A DNA stretch of 18,969 bases from Rhodoferax sp. (GCA_029865675.1 JARXAU010000183.1:1-18969), one strand, 5' to 3'; shown: positions 6,313 through 14,634, counted from the stretch's first letter. Notes: generated by a model from the letters alone, not told the origin. Numbers and translations are program-made.

Positions 6313-6365
6313 TCTTGAAGGCTGCCGCCCCTGTTGTTAAACCCGTTTTTTGCTGAAAGAGTGCC

Positions 6366-7157
6366 ATGTCTGAACCCCTAGCCTTTGCCTCCAGCCCCGA
6401 GCTGGCGGTGGAACTGCGCGGCCCGGTGCTGTGGCTGACCATTACCCGCGAAGAGCGGCGCAACGCCATGAGCCACGGCGTGCTTGCGGGCATGGCGCAG
6501 GCGATTGCGCAGGCGCAGAGCGACCGCAGCGTGCGCGCGATTGTGGTAACCGGCGCGGGCAGCAAGGCCTTTTGCGCCGGGGCCGACTTGCAAAACGCGC
6601 AGGCCTTTACCACCGACTATTCCGAGCCGCACGGCCACCTGGCGCAGTTGCTGCGCGTGGCCAAGGCCAGCTACGTGCCGCTGATTGCGCGCGTCAACGG
6701 CGCTTGCATGGCCGGGGGCATGGGTTTGCTGGCCATGTGCGACATGGCCGTGGCCAGCAGCCAAGCGGTATTTGGCCTGCCCGAAGTGAAAGTGGGCGTG
6801 TTTCCGGCCCAGGTACTCAGCGTCTTGCAGCACCTGATTCCCCGGCGCACGCTGGTGGAAATGTGCATCACGGGCGAACCCATCAGCAGCGCACAGGCGC
6901 TGGAATTCGGCTTGGTCAATTACGTGGACGAGGAAGTGGACGTCAAGCTGGCTTGGTTGCTGGCGCGGATGCTCGACAAGTCCCCCGCTGCCGTGCGTCG
7001 GGGCTTGTACACCATGAAAAAGATGGAGACCATGGCATTTGAAGAATCCATGGCCTTCACCGAGAGCCAAATCGCCCTGTTCACCCTGACCGATGACGCC
7101 CGCGAGGGCCAAAACGCCTTCCAAGAAAAACGCAAACCCATTTGGGCGGGGAGATAG
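6366..7157 (+). CDS. enoyl-CoA hydratase/isomerase (crotonase) superfamily protein
   Basis: 263 residues, normal length for the superfamily. CoA-binding and oxyanion-hole segments are clear: TREERRNAMS (27-36), GAGSKAFCAGADLQ (63-76) and NGACMAGGMGLLAMCD (111-126). The second catalytic glutamate of enoyl-CoA hydratases is kept as E140 in GLPEVKVGVFP. The first glutamate (rat E144), normally in GGGCELA, is replaced by G120 here. Loss of one glutamate is usual in superfamily members that do isomerisation, hydrolysis or other acyl-CoA chemistry rather than simple hydration, so the reaction should be left open. Cytoplasmic. First gene of a tight run with the antiporter (3 bp apart) and the GMC oxidoreductase (4-bp overlap). 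Confidence 0.9.
   Translation: MSEPLAFASSPELAVELRGPVLWLTITREERRNAMSHGVLAGMAQAIAQAQSDRSVRAIVVTGAGSKAFCAGADLQNAQAFTTDYSEPHGHLAQLLRVAKASYVPLIARVNGACMAGGMGLLAMCDMAVASSQAVFGLPEVKVGVFPAQVLSVLQHLIPRRTLVEMCITGEPISSAQALEFGLVNYVDEEVDVKLAWLLARMLDKSPAAVRRGLYTMKKMETMAFEESMAFTESQIALFTLTDDAREGQNAFQEKRKPIWAGR
7148..7153 (+). promoter_or_regulatory. ribosome binding site deciding the antiporter start
   Basis: GGGGAG lies 7 nt before the GTG at 7161 and within the last codons of the crotonase gene. It favours the GTG over the ATG at 7176 (22 nt away) and suggests coupled translation. Confidence 0.6.
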
Positions 7158-7160
7158 CAC

Positions 7161-8435
7161 GTGGTGCCTGTTGACATGCTTCATTCACCGCTGATGCAGG
7201 GCCTTGGGGCAGCCTTGTTCGGCATCGCTTTGGCGCACACCTTTGGTGCCAAGTATTTCGAGGTGCTTGCGCACCGCCACCCGCGCCACGCCGGGCTGCT
7301 GCATTTGCTCGGCGAGGTGGAGGTGGTGTTTGGCTTTTGGGCTTTTGTGCTCATCGCCGTGATGGCTTTGGTCGCCGGGGGCCAGGCGGCGATCAGTTAC
7401 GCGGAGTCGCTCCAGTACACCGAGCCGCTTTTTGTGTTTGTGGTGATGGTGGTGGCCGCGTCGAAGCCAGTGATGGAAGCAGTGCGGCGAACTTTGGAAA
7501 GCGTGGCCCATGCACTGCCTTTGCCCACAGCATGGGTGCTGGCGTGGCTGGGTCTGGCGGCGGTGCCTTTGTTGGGCTCCTTCATCACAGAGCCGGCAGC
7601 CATGACGCTGGCCGCGCTGATGCTTAGACCGCAAATATTTCGCCAGGATGTTCCTGATCGCCTGAAGTACGCAGCCCTGGGCGTGTTGTTCGTGAATGTT
7701 TCCATCGGTGGCACGCTCACCGCCTATGCCGCGCCGCCGGTGCTCATGGTGGCCGGCGTGTGGCAATGGGACACGGCCTTCATGGCCAGCACCTTTGGCT
7801 GGAAGGCAGCGCTGACCGTGCTGGTCAACGCCACAGGTATGGTGTTTTTCTTGCGCAAGCACCTGGCTCCGCCCCGCGCGTCGCAAGCACAGCAAGCGCC
7901 GAGCGTTCCGTGGATCGTCAGCGCTGTTCATCTGCTGTTTCTGGCGGGCGTGGTGGCCTTATTGCACCATCCGGTCCTGTTTCTGGGCCTGTTCCTGCTT
8001 TTTCTGGGCTTTACCCAGGCCTATGCGCGCTTTCAGAGCCCGCTCATTTTGAAGGAGGCGCTGCTGGTCGGCTTTTTTCTAGGCGGGCTGGTGGTGCTCG
8101 GCGGTTTGCAGCGCTGGTGGCTGCAGCCCTTGGTGTCGGACCTCGCGCCCAATCTGCTGTTTTTCTGCGCAATGGCGCTCACCGCCATTACCGATAACGC
8201 GGCACTTACCTACTTGGGCTCTCTCACCGTGGGCCTGTCGGACGCCTCCAAGTACATGCTGGTGGCCGGTGCGGTGGCCGGTGGCGGCCTAACCGTTATC
8301 GCCAACGCGCCCAACCCTGCGGGCGCGGCGCTGTTGCGCAGCGGTTTTGAAAACCATTCCATCGGGGTGGGCGGCCTTTTCATCGGTGCTTTGCTGCCCA
8401 CTGCCCTTGCCGCCCTGTTTTTTCTGATCTTATGA
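7161..8435 (+). CDS. putative Na+/H+ antiporter (PF07399-like membrane protein)
   Basis: 424 residues, starting at GTG because of the ribosome binding site at 7148-7153. It is almost wholly hydrophobic with about ten or eleven membrane helices. Conserved-looking membrane motifs with polar residues are HTFGAKYFEVLAHR (26-39), GSFITEPAAMTLAAL (139-153), FVNVSIGGTLTAYAAPP (177-193) and TDNAALTYLGSL (344-355). This pattern matches the family called putative Na+/H+ antiporter, whose activity has mostly been inferred, so the ion specificity is uncertain. It sits between a crotonase and a GMC oxidoreductase, sharing the ATGA overlap with the latter, which suggests that all three are made together. 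It may move ions or an organic anion linked to the same pathway. Confidence 0.78.
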   Translation: MVPVDMLHSPLMQGLGAALFGIALAHTFGAKYFEVLAHRHPRHAGLLHLLGEVEVVFGFWAFVLIAVMALVAGGQAAISYAESLQYTEPLFVFVVMVVAASKPVMEAVRRTLESVAHALPLPTAWVLAWLGLAAVPLLGSFITEPAAMTLAALMLRPQIFRQDVPDRLKYAALGVLFVNVSIGGTLTAYAAPPVLMVAGVWQWDTAFMASTFGWKAALTVLVNATGMVFFLRKHLAPPRASQAQQAPSVPWIVSAVHLLFLAGVVALLHHPVLFLGLFLLFLGFTQAYARFQSPLILKEALLVGFFLGGLVVLGGLQRWWLQPLVSDLAPNLLFFCAMALTAITDNAALTYLGSLTVGLSDASKYMLVAGAVAGGGLTVIANAPNPAGAALLRSGFENHSIGVGGLFIGALLPTALAALFFLIL

Positions 8436-10138
8436 GCGACACCACTTTCGACTACATCATCGTAGGCGCAGGCACCGCCGGCTGCCTGCTCGCCAACCGC
8501 CTGAGCGCCGACGCCTCCAAGCGGGTGCTGCTGCTTGAGGCCGGGCGGCGCGACGACTACCACTGGATCCATATTCCGGTGGGCTACCTGTATTGCATTG
8601 GCAACCCGCGCACCGACTGGCTATTCAAAACCGAGGCCGAGGCAGGGCTGAACGGCCGCAGCCTCATTTATCCGCGCGGCAAAACGCTGGGCGGCTGCAG
8701 CAGCATCAACGGCATGATTTACATGCGCGGCCAGGCGCGCGACTATGACGGCTGGGCCCAACTACTCGGCGACGAGAGCTGGAGCTGGAAAAGCAGCCTG
8801 CCCTACTTCAAACTGCACGAAGACCACCACAAGGGCGCCGGCACCCTGCACGGCGCGCGCGGCACCGCGCCCGAGCTATTGCAAGACGCCAGCACCGCCT
8901 ACCGCCAGGTGCTGCGCCACCGCAACGCCGGGGGCGAATGGCGCGTGGACAAACAGCGCCTGCGCTGGGACGTGCTAGAGGCTTTTTCTCAAGCCGCCGT
9001 ACAAGCAGGCATTCCCGCCACCGAGGACTTCAACACCGGCGACAACGAGGGCGTGGGCTACTTTGAAGTCAACCAAAAAAACGGCTGGCGTTGGAACACC
9101 GCCAAAGCCTTTTTGCGCCCCACCTGCTACGGCCGGCCCAACTTTGAGCTATGGACCAGCGCCCATGCGTCCAAGCTCGTTCTGGAAGGCGGCACCGGCA
9201 CCGAGCCGCTGCGCTGCACCGGCGTGCAGGTGTGGAACGGCCACGAAATGGTGACGGCCACGGCGCGCCGGGAAGTGATTTTGAGCGCGGGCGCCGTAGC
9301 CACGCCCCAGCTTTTGCAACTCTCGGGCCTGGGGCCTGCTGAACTGCTGCAAGCCAAGGGCGTGGCCGTGGTCAAAGACCTGCCGGGTGTGGGAAACAAC
9401 CTGCAAGACCACCTGCAAATCCGCGCGGTGTTCAAAGTCAAAAATACGTCCACACTCAACACCATGGCCAGCAGCCTATGGGGCAAGGCGCGCATTGGCC
9501 TGGAATACGCCTTCAAGCGCAGCGGACCGATGAGCATGGCGCCCAGCCAACTCGGCGCGTTTACCCGCAGCGACCCCGCCCAGCCCTATCCGAACCTGGA
9601 GTACCACGTGCAGCCGCTCAGCCTAGACGCCTTCGGCTCGCCGCTGCACACGTTTGACGCCATCACCGCCAGCGTGTGCAATCTCAACCCCACCAGCAGG
9701 GGCACGGTGCACATCAAGTCGCCCCATTTCCAGGACGCCCCGGCGATTGCGCCCAACTACCTCAGCACCGAGGCCGACCGCAAAGTGGCTGCCGACTCGC
9801 TGCGCGTGACCCGGCGCATCCTGGCGCAAAGTGCGCTGGCGCCCTACAGCCCGCAGGAACACAAACCCGGCGTGCAGTTCCAAAGCGACGACGAACTCGC
9901 CCGCCTGGCTGGCGATATCGCCAGCACCATATTTCACCCGGTAGGCACCACGCAAATGGGCACGGCCAGCAACCCTCTGGCGGTGGTAGACGCACGCCTG
10001 CGGGTGTTTGGCGTGGCTGGCCTGCGCGTGGTAGATGCCGGTGTAATGCCGCTCATTACCAGCGGCAACACCAATTCGCCCACTCTGATGATTGCGGAAA
10101 AAGCCGCACAATGGATCGCCGAGGACGCCATGACCTAG
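8432..10138 (+). CDS. GMC-family FAD-dependent oxidoreductase (choline/alcohol dehydrogenase-like)
   Basis: 568 residues. The FAD-binding Rossmann motif is GAGTAG at 12-17 in FDYIIVGAGTAGCLLANRL. GMC signature 1 is RGKTLGGCSSINGMIYMRG (82-100) and signature 2 is GAVATPQLLQLSGLGP (287-302). The C-terminal active site has H502 in FHPVGTTQMG and N546 in SGNTNSP, the His/Asn pair of choline-oxidase-like members. The family oxidises alcohols to aldehydes with FAD; the substrate here is not readable. Residues about 143-166 (RGTAPELLQDAS onwards) look like an insert between LHGA and GGEWRV, which I remember as nearly adjacent in related proteins. No signal peptide or lipid anchor. It overlaps the antiporter stop by 4 bp. 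The terminator for this run is at 10322-10357. Confidence 0.93.
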   Translation: MSDTTFDYIIVGAGTAGCLLANRLSADASKRVLLLEAGRRDDYHWIHIPVGYLYCIGNPRTDWLFKTEAEAGLNGRSLIYPRGKTLGGCSSINGMIYMRGQARDYDGWAQLLGDESWSWKSSLPYFKLHEDHHKGAGTLHGARGTAPELLQDASTAYRQVLRHRNAGGEWRVDKQRLRWDVLEAFSQAAVQAGIPATEDFNTGDNEGVGYFEVNQKNGWRWNTAKAFLRPTCYGRPNFELWTSAHASKLVLEGGTGTEPLRCTGVQVWNGHEMVTATARREVILSAGAVATPQLLQLSGLGPAELLQAKGVAVVKDLPGVGNNLQDHLQIRAVFKVKNTSTLNTMASSLWGKARIGLEYAFKRSGPMSMAPSQLGAFTRSDPAQPYPNLEYHVQPLSLDAFGSPLHTFDAITASVCNLNPTSRGTVHIKSPHFQDAPAIAPNYLSTEADRKVAADSLRVTRRILAQSALAPYSPQEHKPGVQFQSDDELARLAGDIASTIFHPVGTTQMGTASNPLAVVDARLRVFGVAGLRVVDAGVMPLITSGNTNSPTLMIAEKAAQWIAEDAMT

Positions 10139-10154
10139 GCTTTGGTGCAGCTTC

Positions 10155-10214
10155 GGACAGGGTAAGCACCGATGCCTGCGCCCGCTGCTTTACCGTACAT
10201 TTACAGGCCTGTCC
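10155..10214 (+). other. possible structured element between the GMC gene and the TSUP gene
   Basis: GGACAGG (10155-10161) can pair with CCTGTCC (10208-10214). Immediately inside, GTAAGCA (10162-10168) can pair with TGCTTTAC (10186-10193) with one bulged T. Together these make a 14-bp, two-part helix. A further inverted repeat CATTGC-ATC-GCAATG is at 10284-10298. I see no protein gene in 10139-10375 and match no known riboswitch. The pairing may be chance or part of a 3' or 5' untranslated region. Confidence 0.3.
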
Positions 10215-10321
10215 ACAAGGTACGCAACTGCGAAAAGCGAAGGGCCCGCCCGGAGCGAAAGTCGATGCCGAGGAGATAATAAGCATTGCATCGCAATGAC
10301 TCACACCTTTTTTAAAAGGGT

Positions 10322-10357
10322 AAAAAGCACTGGGAACCCCGGTGCTTTTTTATTTTT
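10322..10357 (+). terminator. strong Rho-independent terminator before the TSUP gene
   Basis: AAAAAGCACTGGG (10322-10334) pairs with CCCGGTGCTTTTT (10338-10350), a 13-bp stem with one wobble and a 3-nt loop. It is followed by T-rich sequence TTTATTTTT. The preceding A run makes it potentially bidirectional. It fits as the end of the crotonase-antiporter-GMC transcript, 184 bp after the GMC stop. It ends just 18 bp before the ATG of the next gene. Confidence 0.85.
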
Positions 10358-10375
10358 GAAACGGCACGCGCGTCC

Positions 10376-11134
10376 ATGGACCTTCTCGTTGTCACGCTGG
10401 CCTCGCTGCTGGCCGGTTTTATAGACTCCATCGTCGGCGGCGGCGGGCTGGTCTTGATGCCCGCGCTGTTTGCCACCTTCCCCAACGCTGCGCCCGCCAC
10501 TTTGTTTGGCACCAACAAGGGGGCATCCGTCTGGGGCACGGCCATGGCCACCTGGCAGTACAGCCGCAAGGTAAGGCTGCCCTGGGGCGCTCTGGCACCC
10601 GCCGCCTTGGCGGCGCTGGCCGCCTCTTTGGCCGGTGCTTGGCTGGTGACACAAGTCAGTCCGCATTACCTGCGCAAGGCCTTACCGGTGTTGCTGCTGC
10701 TTTTGCTCGTCTACACCTTGGCCAAAAAAGACCTCGGGCGCAGCCACGCTCCGCGCTTTTCCGGTCGCACCGAGGCCTGGGTGTTGAGCGGCATTGGTGC
10801 GGTCATCGGCTTTTATGACGGCTTTTTTGGCCCGGGCACCGGGAGCTTCTTCGTTTTCCTGCTGGTGCGGGTGGCCGGTTACGACTTTTTGAACGCCTCG
10901 GCCAGCGCCAAACTGCTCAACACTGCCAGCAACCTGGCTGCCTTGGGGCTGTTTGCGCTCACCGGCCACGTCTGGTGGCATTTCGTGCTGGCCATGGCGG
11001 CGGCCAATATCGCAGGCAGTCTGGCGGGCACCCACCTGGCGCTCAAGCACGGCGCAGGCTTTGTGCGCATCGGCTTTTTAGTGGTGGTGAGTGCCTTGAT
11101 TTTGAAGACTGGGTGGGACGCGTTTTTGCGCTAA
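10376..11134 (+). CDS. TSUP family (TauE/SafE, YfcA-like) membrane transporter
   Basis: 252 residues, normal for the family. Two homologous halves are visible: GFIDSIVGGGGLVLMPAL (14-31) with GTNKGASVWGT (45-55), and GFYDGFFGPGTGSFFVF (145-161) with SAKLLNTASNLAALGL. About eight membrane helices. TSUP proteins are thought to export or import small anions such as sulfite, sulfoacetate or other organic acids; the substrate here is unknown and no sulfur-metabolism gene is nearby. The start is well supported because family members begin a few residues before the GxxDSxVGGGG motif. However, an intrinsic terminator ends 18 bp upstream, so either the promoter overlaps the terminator or expression depends on read-through. 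It converges on mrdA with 61 bp between stops and no clear shared terminator. Confidence 0.9.
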   Translation: MDLLVVTLASLLAGFIDSIVGGGGLVLMPALFATFPNAAPATLFGTNKGASVWGTAMATWQYSRKVRLPWGALAPAALAALAASLAGAWLVTQVSPHYLRKALPVLLLLLLVYTLAKKDLGRSHAPRFSGRTEAWVLSGIGAVIGFYDGFFGPGTGSFFVFLLVRVAGYDFLNASASAKLLNTASNLAALGLFALTGHVWWHFVLAMAAANIAGSLAGTHLALKHGAGFVRIGFLVVVSALILKTGWDAFLR

Positions 11135-11195
11135 GCCTCAGGCCTTGAGTGATTGGCGAGGGCAATTTGGGTTGCACCGCAGCGTAGGCTTGGCG

Positions 11196-13157
11196 CTATC
11201 CGGCGGGCTTTGCGCGCTCGGTGGGCGGCCAAGGCATATCGGCCACACTGCGCGGCGTGCCCGCTGGCGCGGCGCCCTGGCCTTTCTTGACCGCAGCGAG
11301 GTCATCGTCATTCGGGTACTGTTGCAACAACCAATAGTCAAACACCCGGCGCGCAATGGGTGCGGCGGCGGCGGAGCCAAACCCTGCGTTCTCCACAATC
11401 ACCGCCAGCGCAATTTGCGGGTCTTGCGCCGGGGCAAATGCGATGTAGAGCGAGTGGTCGCGCTGGCGCTCTTCCATGCGCGATGCGTTGTACTTTTCAT
11501 TTTTGCCCAGGCTCACGGCCTGCGCGGTGCCCGTCTTGCCAGCGCTCAGGTAGGGAGCACCGGCGAACACCCGCGCCGACGTTCCCTCCTGGGTCACACC
11601 GACCATGGCTTGCACGATAACGGCAATGTGCTCGGGCTTGAATTGCAGGTTGCGCGGCGCCTCCAAGGGCACGAGCGCGCGTGCGTGGGTGCTGGCGTCC
11701 TGCGTCGCAGTGACCAGGCGCGGGCGGTGCTGGATGCCCTGGTTGGCCAGCGTGGCGGTGGCCTGGGCCAACTGCAGCATGGTGAAGCTGTTGTAGCCCT
11801 GGCCGATGCCCAGGGAGATGGTCTCCCCGGCGTACCACTTTTGCTGTTCCGGGCGCTTGTAGTAGTTGCGCTTCCAGGCCTGGCTGGGTAGCACGCCGCG
11901 TACCTCACCGAGCACGTCGATGCCGGTGATCTGGCCCAAACCCAGCGGCTTCATGAAATCGTGCATGGGGTCCACGCCCAGCTCGTTGGCCAGCGAATAG
12001 AAGTAGGCGTTGCTGGACTCCACAATGGCGCGGCGCATGTCCATGGTGCCGCCACGCTCGTTCTCCGGGCTGCCAAAGCGGTGGCCACCAAACATGTAAA
12101 AGCCAGGGTCGTTGATCAAGGCCGTGGCGCTGCGTGTGCCAGTCTCCAGCGCGGCCAGGGCCATAAAGGGCTTGTACGTCGAGCCCGGTGGGTAGGTGCC
12201 GCGCAATGCGCGGTTGAGCAAAGGGCGGTCGGGGGACTCGTTGAGCATTTGCCAGTTTTCTTGGTCAATGCCCTCAACAAACAGGTTGGAGTCAAAAGTG
12301 GGTTTGCTCACAAAGGCCAGCACCTCGCCGGTTTTGGGGTCCAGCGCCACTAACGCACCCCGGCGATCGCCAAACATTTGTTCCACCAGGTACTGCAGCT
12401 TGATGTCGATGGACAGCGCCACTGTGTCGCCCGGCGTGGCCGCGCTGCTGGAAAGGCGGCGCATGGCGCGCCCGCCGGCGGAGGTTTCAATGTGTTCGAC
12501 CCCCGTAATGCCGTGGAGCTGGCGCTCAAAACTTTGCTCTACGCCCAGCTTGCCGATGTACTCGGTGCCCCGGTAGTTGGCCTGGTCCTCGTCGCTCTCG
12601 ATCTTTTCTTTTTCGCTGGTGTTGATGCGCCCGATGTAGCCAATCACGTGGCTGGCGAGTTCGCCATAAGGGTAGTTGCGAAACAGCCGCGCCTTGATCT
12701 CCACGCCCGGAAAACGAAAGCGCTGCGCCGCGAAGCGCGCCACCTCGGCGTCGGTCAGGCGGTTGCGAATGGGCAGCGACTCGAAGCTTTTGGACTCGTC
12801 GAGCAGCTTTTTGAAGCGCCGGCGGTCGCGCACCGTGATGTCTACCAACTCGGCAAGCCCGTCGATGGTGGTGTCCAGCGCCAGCGTCTTGGAAGGTGTG
12901 ATCTCCAGCGTATAGGCCGAATAGTTGCTGGCCAGCACAATGCCATTGCGATCCTCAATGAGCCCCCGGTTGGGCACGATGGGCACGATGGACGTGCGGT
13001 TGCTCTCGGCCTGGGCGCGCAAATCGTCGTGGCGCCAGACTTGCAGGTAGACCAGGCGGCACAGCAACAAAAAGAAGCACGCCAGCACCACCACGGTGAA
13101 GACAAAAACTCGTGTACGGAACCGGGCCAGATCGGCTTCTACGTTGCGCAGTTCCAT
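11196..13157 (-). CDS. mrdA: penicillin-binding protein 2 (elongasome transpeptidase)
   Basis: 653 residues. A short cytoplasmic start is followed by one membrane anchor (about 17-38), the PBP dimerisation/pedestal domain, and the transpeptidase domain. All three active-site motifs are present: STYK at 326-329 (catalytic S326 in GTYPPGSTYKPF), SSN at 381-383, and KTG at 541-543 in LSAGKTGTAQA. IEDRNGIVLASN (67-78) is typical of class B PBPs. PBP2 crosslinks new peptidoglycan in the lateral wall together with RodA, MreB, MreC and MreD. It follows mreD by 14 bp as the last gene of the mre operon. The rodA gene that often comes next is absent: a convergent transporter gene ends 61 bp away. Confidence 0.97.
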   Translation of the reverse strand: MELRNVEADLARFRTRVFVFTVVVLACFFLLLCRLVYLQVWRHDDLRAQAESNRTSIVPIVPNRGLIEDRNGIVLASNYSAYTLEITPSKTLALDTTIDGLAELVDITVRDRRRFKKLLDESKSFESLPIRNRLTDAEVARFAAQRFRFPGVEIKARLFRNYPYGELASHVIGYIGRINTSEKEKIESDEDQANYRGTEYIGKLGVEQSFERQLHGITGVEHIETSAGGRAMRRLSSSAATPGDTVALSIDIKLQYLVEQMFGDRRGALVALDPKTGEVLAFVSKPTFDSNLFVEGIDQENWQMLNESPDRPLLNRALRGTYPPGSTYKPFMALAALETGTRSATALINDPGFYMFGGHRFGSPENERGGTMDMRRAIVESSNAYFYSLANELGVDPMHDFMKPLGLGQITGIDVLGEVRGVLPSQAWKRNYYKRPEQQKWYAGETISLGIGQGYNSFTMLQLAQATATLANQGIQHRPRLVTATQDASTHARALVPLEAPRNLQFKPEHIAVIVQAMVGVTQEGTSARVFAGAPYLSAGKTGTAQAVSLGKNEKYNASRMEERQRDHSLYIAFAPAQDPQIALAVIVENAGFGSAAAAPIARRVFDYWLLQQYPNDDDLAAVKKGQGAAPAGTPRSVADMPWPPTERAKPAG

Positions 13158-13171
13158 GGTGCTTGGGAAGA

Positions 13172-13702
13172 CTAGATTGGACGGTTTTTGTCGGGATCGG
13201 GCGCCCGGCGCTGCGGGGCGACCAAGAGCTGGCCCACCAAGGGCCAGAGCAAGGCCTCAGCCACCGGTGACACCAGTGTCCACCAGCTACTTGGGCCACC
13301 CATCACCAAAAAATTGACTGACCACTCCACCAAATGCGCAAATGCAAACAATGGAAACACCTGCACCGCCTGTTCGGTCACGGAAAACCAGCGCAACCGT
13401 CGGTGGAGCCGTACCGCGAGGTAGCTCAGCGCCACGTAAGCCAATGCGTGCTGACCCAGCAAACCCCCTTGATGCACGTCCATCAGCAAACCCGCCACGA
13501 AGGCGACAAACATGCCCACGCGCCGGGTTTGGTGCACTGTCCAATAAAGCAAAACGATAGAAAGAATATCGGGTGCCCAAGCCGCCCGGCCCCACAAAAG
13601 CATATTCGCCAGCATGGCAGCGAGCAAACCGCCCACCAAAGTCATCCAAACGAAGGCCGGCCTGACCGGCATCAGCAAGCGCTCACCGGGTGGCATGATC
13701 AT
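13172..13702 (-). CDS. mreD: rod shape-determining protein MreD
   Basis: 176 residues, mostly hydrophobic, with five or six membrane helices. The conserved acidic stretch FVAGLLMDVHQGGLLGQHAL (67-86), including D75, is typical of MreD. The ATG forms an ATGA overlap with the mreC stop, which supports this start although a second Met is two codons later. MreD is an inner-membrane partner of MreC and of the RodA-PBP2 synthase in the elongation complex. The C-terminal tail (VAPQRRAPDPDKNRPI) is polar. Confidence 0.93.
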   Translation of the reverse strand: MIMPPGERLLMPVRPAFVWMTLVGGLLAAMLANMLLWGRAAWAPDILSIVLLYWTVHQTRRVGMFVAFVAGLLMDVHQGGLLGQHALAYVALSYLAVRLHRRLRWFSVTEQAVQVFPLFAFAHLVEWSVNFLVMGGPSSWWTLVSPVAEALLWPLVGQLLVAPQRRAPDPDKNRPI

Positions 13703-14619
13703 CGTCGCCCCCCCGTTTTGGCAGGAATTGCCTCCGAGGCGCCGGCGGGCCGGGGCTTGGCTGCCGCATCCAAGGGGTCAAGAACCAGCACATGGGTGGC
13801 CCCCGCAACGGACGCCACTGGTGCACAGTAAATGCGGGCGAACACGGCGTCGGTGCGCCGCTCGATCTTCTCGACGCGTGCTACTGGCAGCCCAGCCGGA
13901 TAGACGCCATCGACCCCGCTGGTGGTGAGCAAATCCCCCTGCTCGACGTCGGCATTGGCCGCCATGAAGCGAAGCTCCATGGCATCTGCATGGCTGAAGG
14001 TGTCACCGTAGGCCACACCGCGCGCACCAGTGCGGGCGTTGAGCACCGGAATGGCGTGGTCGCGGTCGGTGATCAGCGTGACCTCACTCATTAAAGGAAA
14101 GAGCCGAGTCACCTGACCCAAGATACCCAGCTCGTCCACCACCGGAGCACCCAAGTGCAAGCCTTGCAGCTCCCCTTTGTCCAAGATCACTTTGCGAGTG
14201 TAGGGATCGGCGGCGTCGTACAGCACCTGCGCCGCTACGGTGCGCTGCTCAAGCCGCGCCTGCAAAGCGAGCAAATCGCGCAAACGGCGGTTCTCAAGCA
14301 GCAGCAAGTCCGCTTGGTTGGCCCGCTGCGCCTGAGTGGACAACTGCTGACGCAAAGCGGCCAACGAGGCCGCGTTGGTCGCCATCGCCTGCAAAGCAGA
14401 CTGCGCGCTTTGCACTAATAAAACTGGGCGCATGGCTAGCCATTGCAATGGGTACAGTGCAACTGAGAGCGCCGTGCGCAGCGGCAGCATTAGGTCAAAA
14501 CGCGCGTCGGCCACCATGAGGAACACCGCGAGCGCGCTGAGCACCAGCCAACGCGAAAACGCCGATGGTCCTTGACGAAAAAAGGGAGGGGGTTCCCGTC
14601 CCAAGGAGGTGAGCGCCAT
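13699..14619 (-). CDS. mreC: rod shape-determining protein MreC
   Basis: 306 residues. The start PPPFFRQGPSAFSRW (10-24) is typical of betaproteobacterial MreC. It is followed by one membrane helix (about 25-38), a predicted coiled coil rich in Ala/Leu/Gln (about 72-120), and the periplasmic beta domain with ILDKGELQGLHLGAPV (145-160) and TTSGVDGVYPAGLPVA (232-247). The tail is Pro/Ala/Lys-rich. MreC links cytoplasmic MreB with PBP2 in the periplasm and activates it. It starts 15 bp after mreB with no evident Shine-Dalgarno sequence, so translation may depend on coupling to mreB. It overlaps mreD by 4 bp. Confidence 0.96.
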   Translation of the reverse strand: MALTSLGREPPPFFRQGPSAFSRWLVLSALAVFLMVADARFDLMLPLRTALSVALYPLQWLAMRPVLLVQSAQSALQAMATNAASLAALRQQLSTQAQRANQADLLLLENRRLRDLLALQARLEQRTVAAQVLYDAADPYTRKVILDKGELQGLHLGAPVVDELGILGQVTRLFPLMSEVTLITDRDHAIPVLNARTGARGVAYGDTFSHADAMELRFMAANADVEQGDLLTTSGVDGVYPAGLPVARVEKIERRTDAVFARIYCAPVASVAGATHVLVLDPLDAAAKPRPAGASEAIPAKTGGRR

Positions 14620-14634
14620 TTCGGCGTGTGGCGT

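Noticed and set aside
10157..10299. Short plus-strand frame ending KVDAEEIISIASQ after the GMC gene
   Set aside because: It looks faintly protein-like with a CxxC, but has no start codon after the GMC gene and only continues a shadow frame of it.
10139..10320. Known riboswitch, 6S, SRP or RNase P RNA in the spacer before the TSUP gene
   Set aside because: None of the conserved sequence cores I know for these RNAs is present; only generic pairing was seen.
11135..11195. Shared bidirectional terminator between the TSUP gene and mrdA
   Set aside because: The near-palindrome around CTCAGGCCTTGAG is not a proper stem and no T run follows on either strand.
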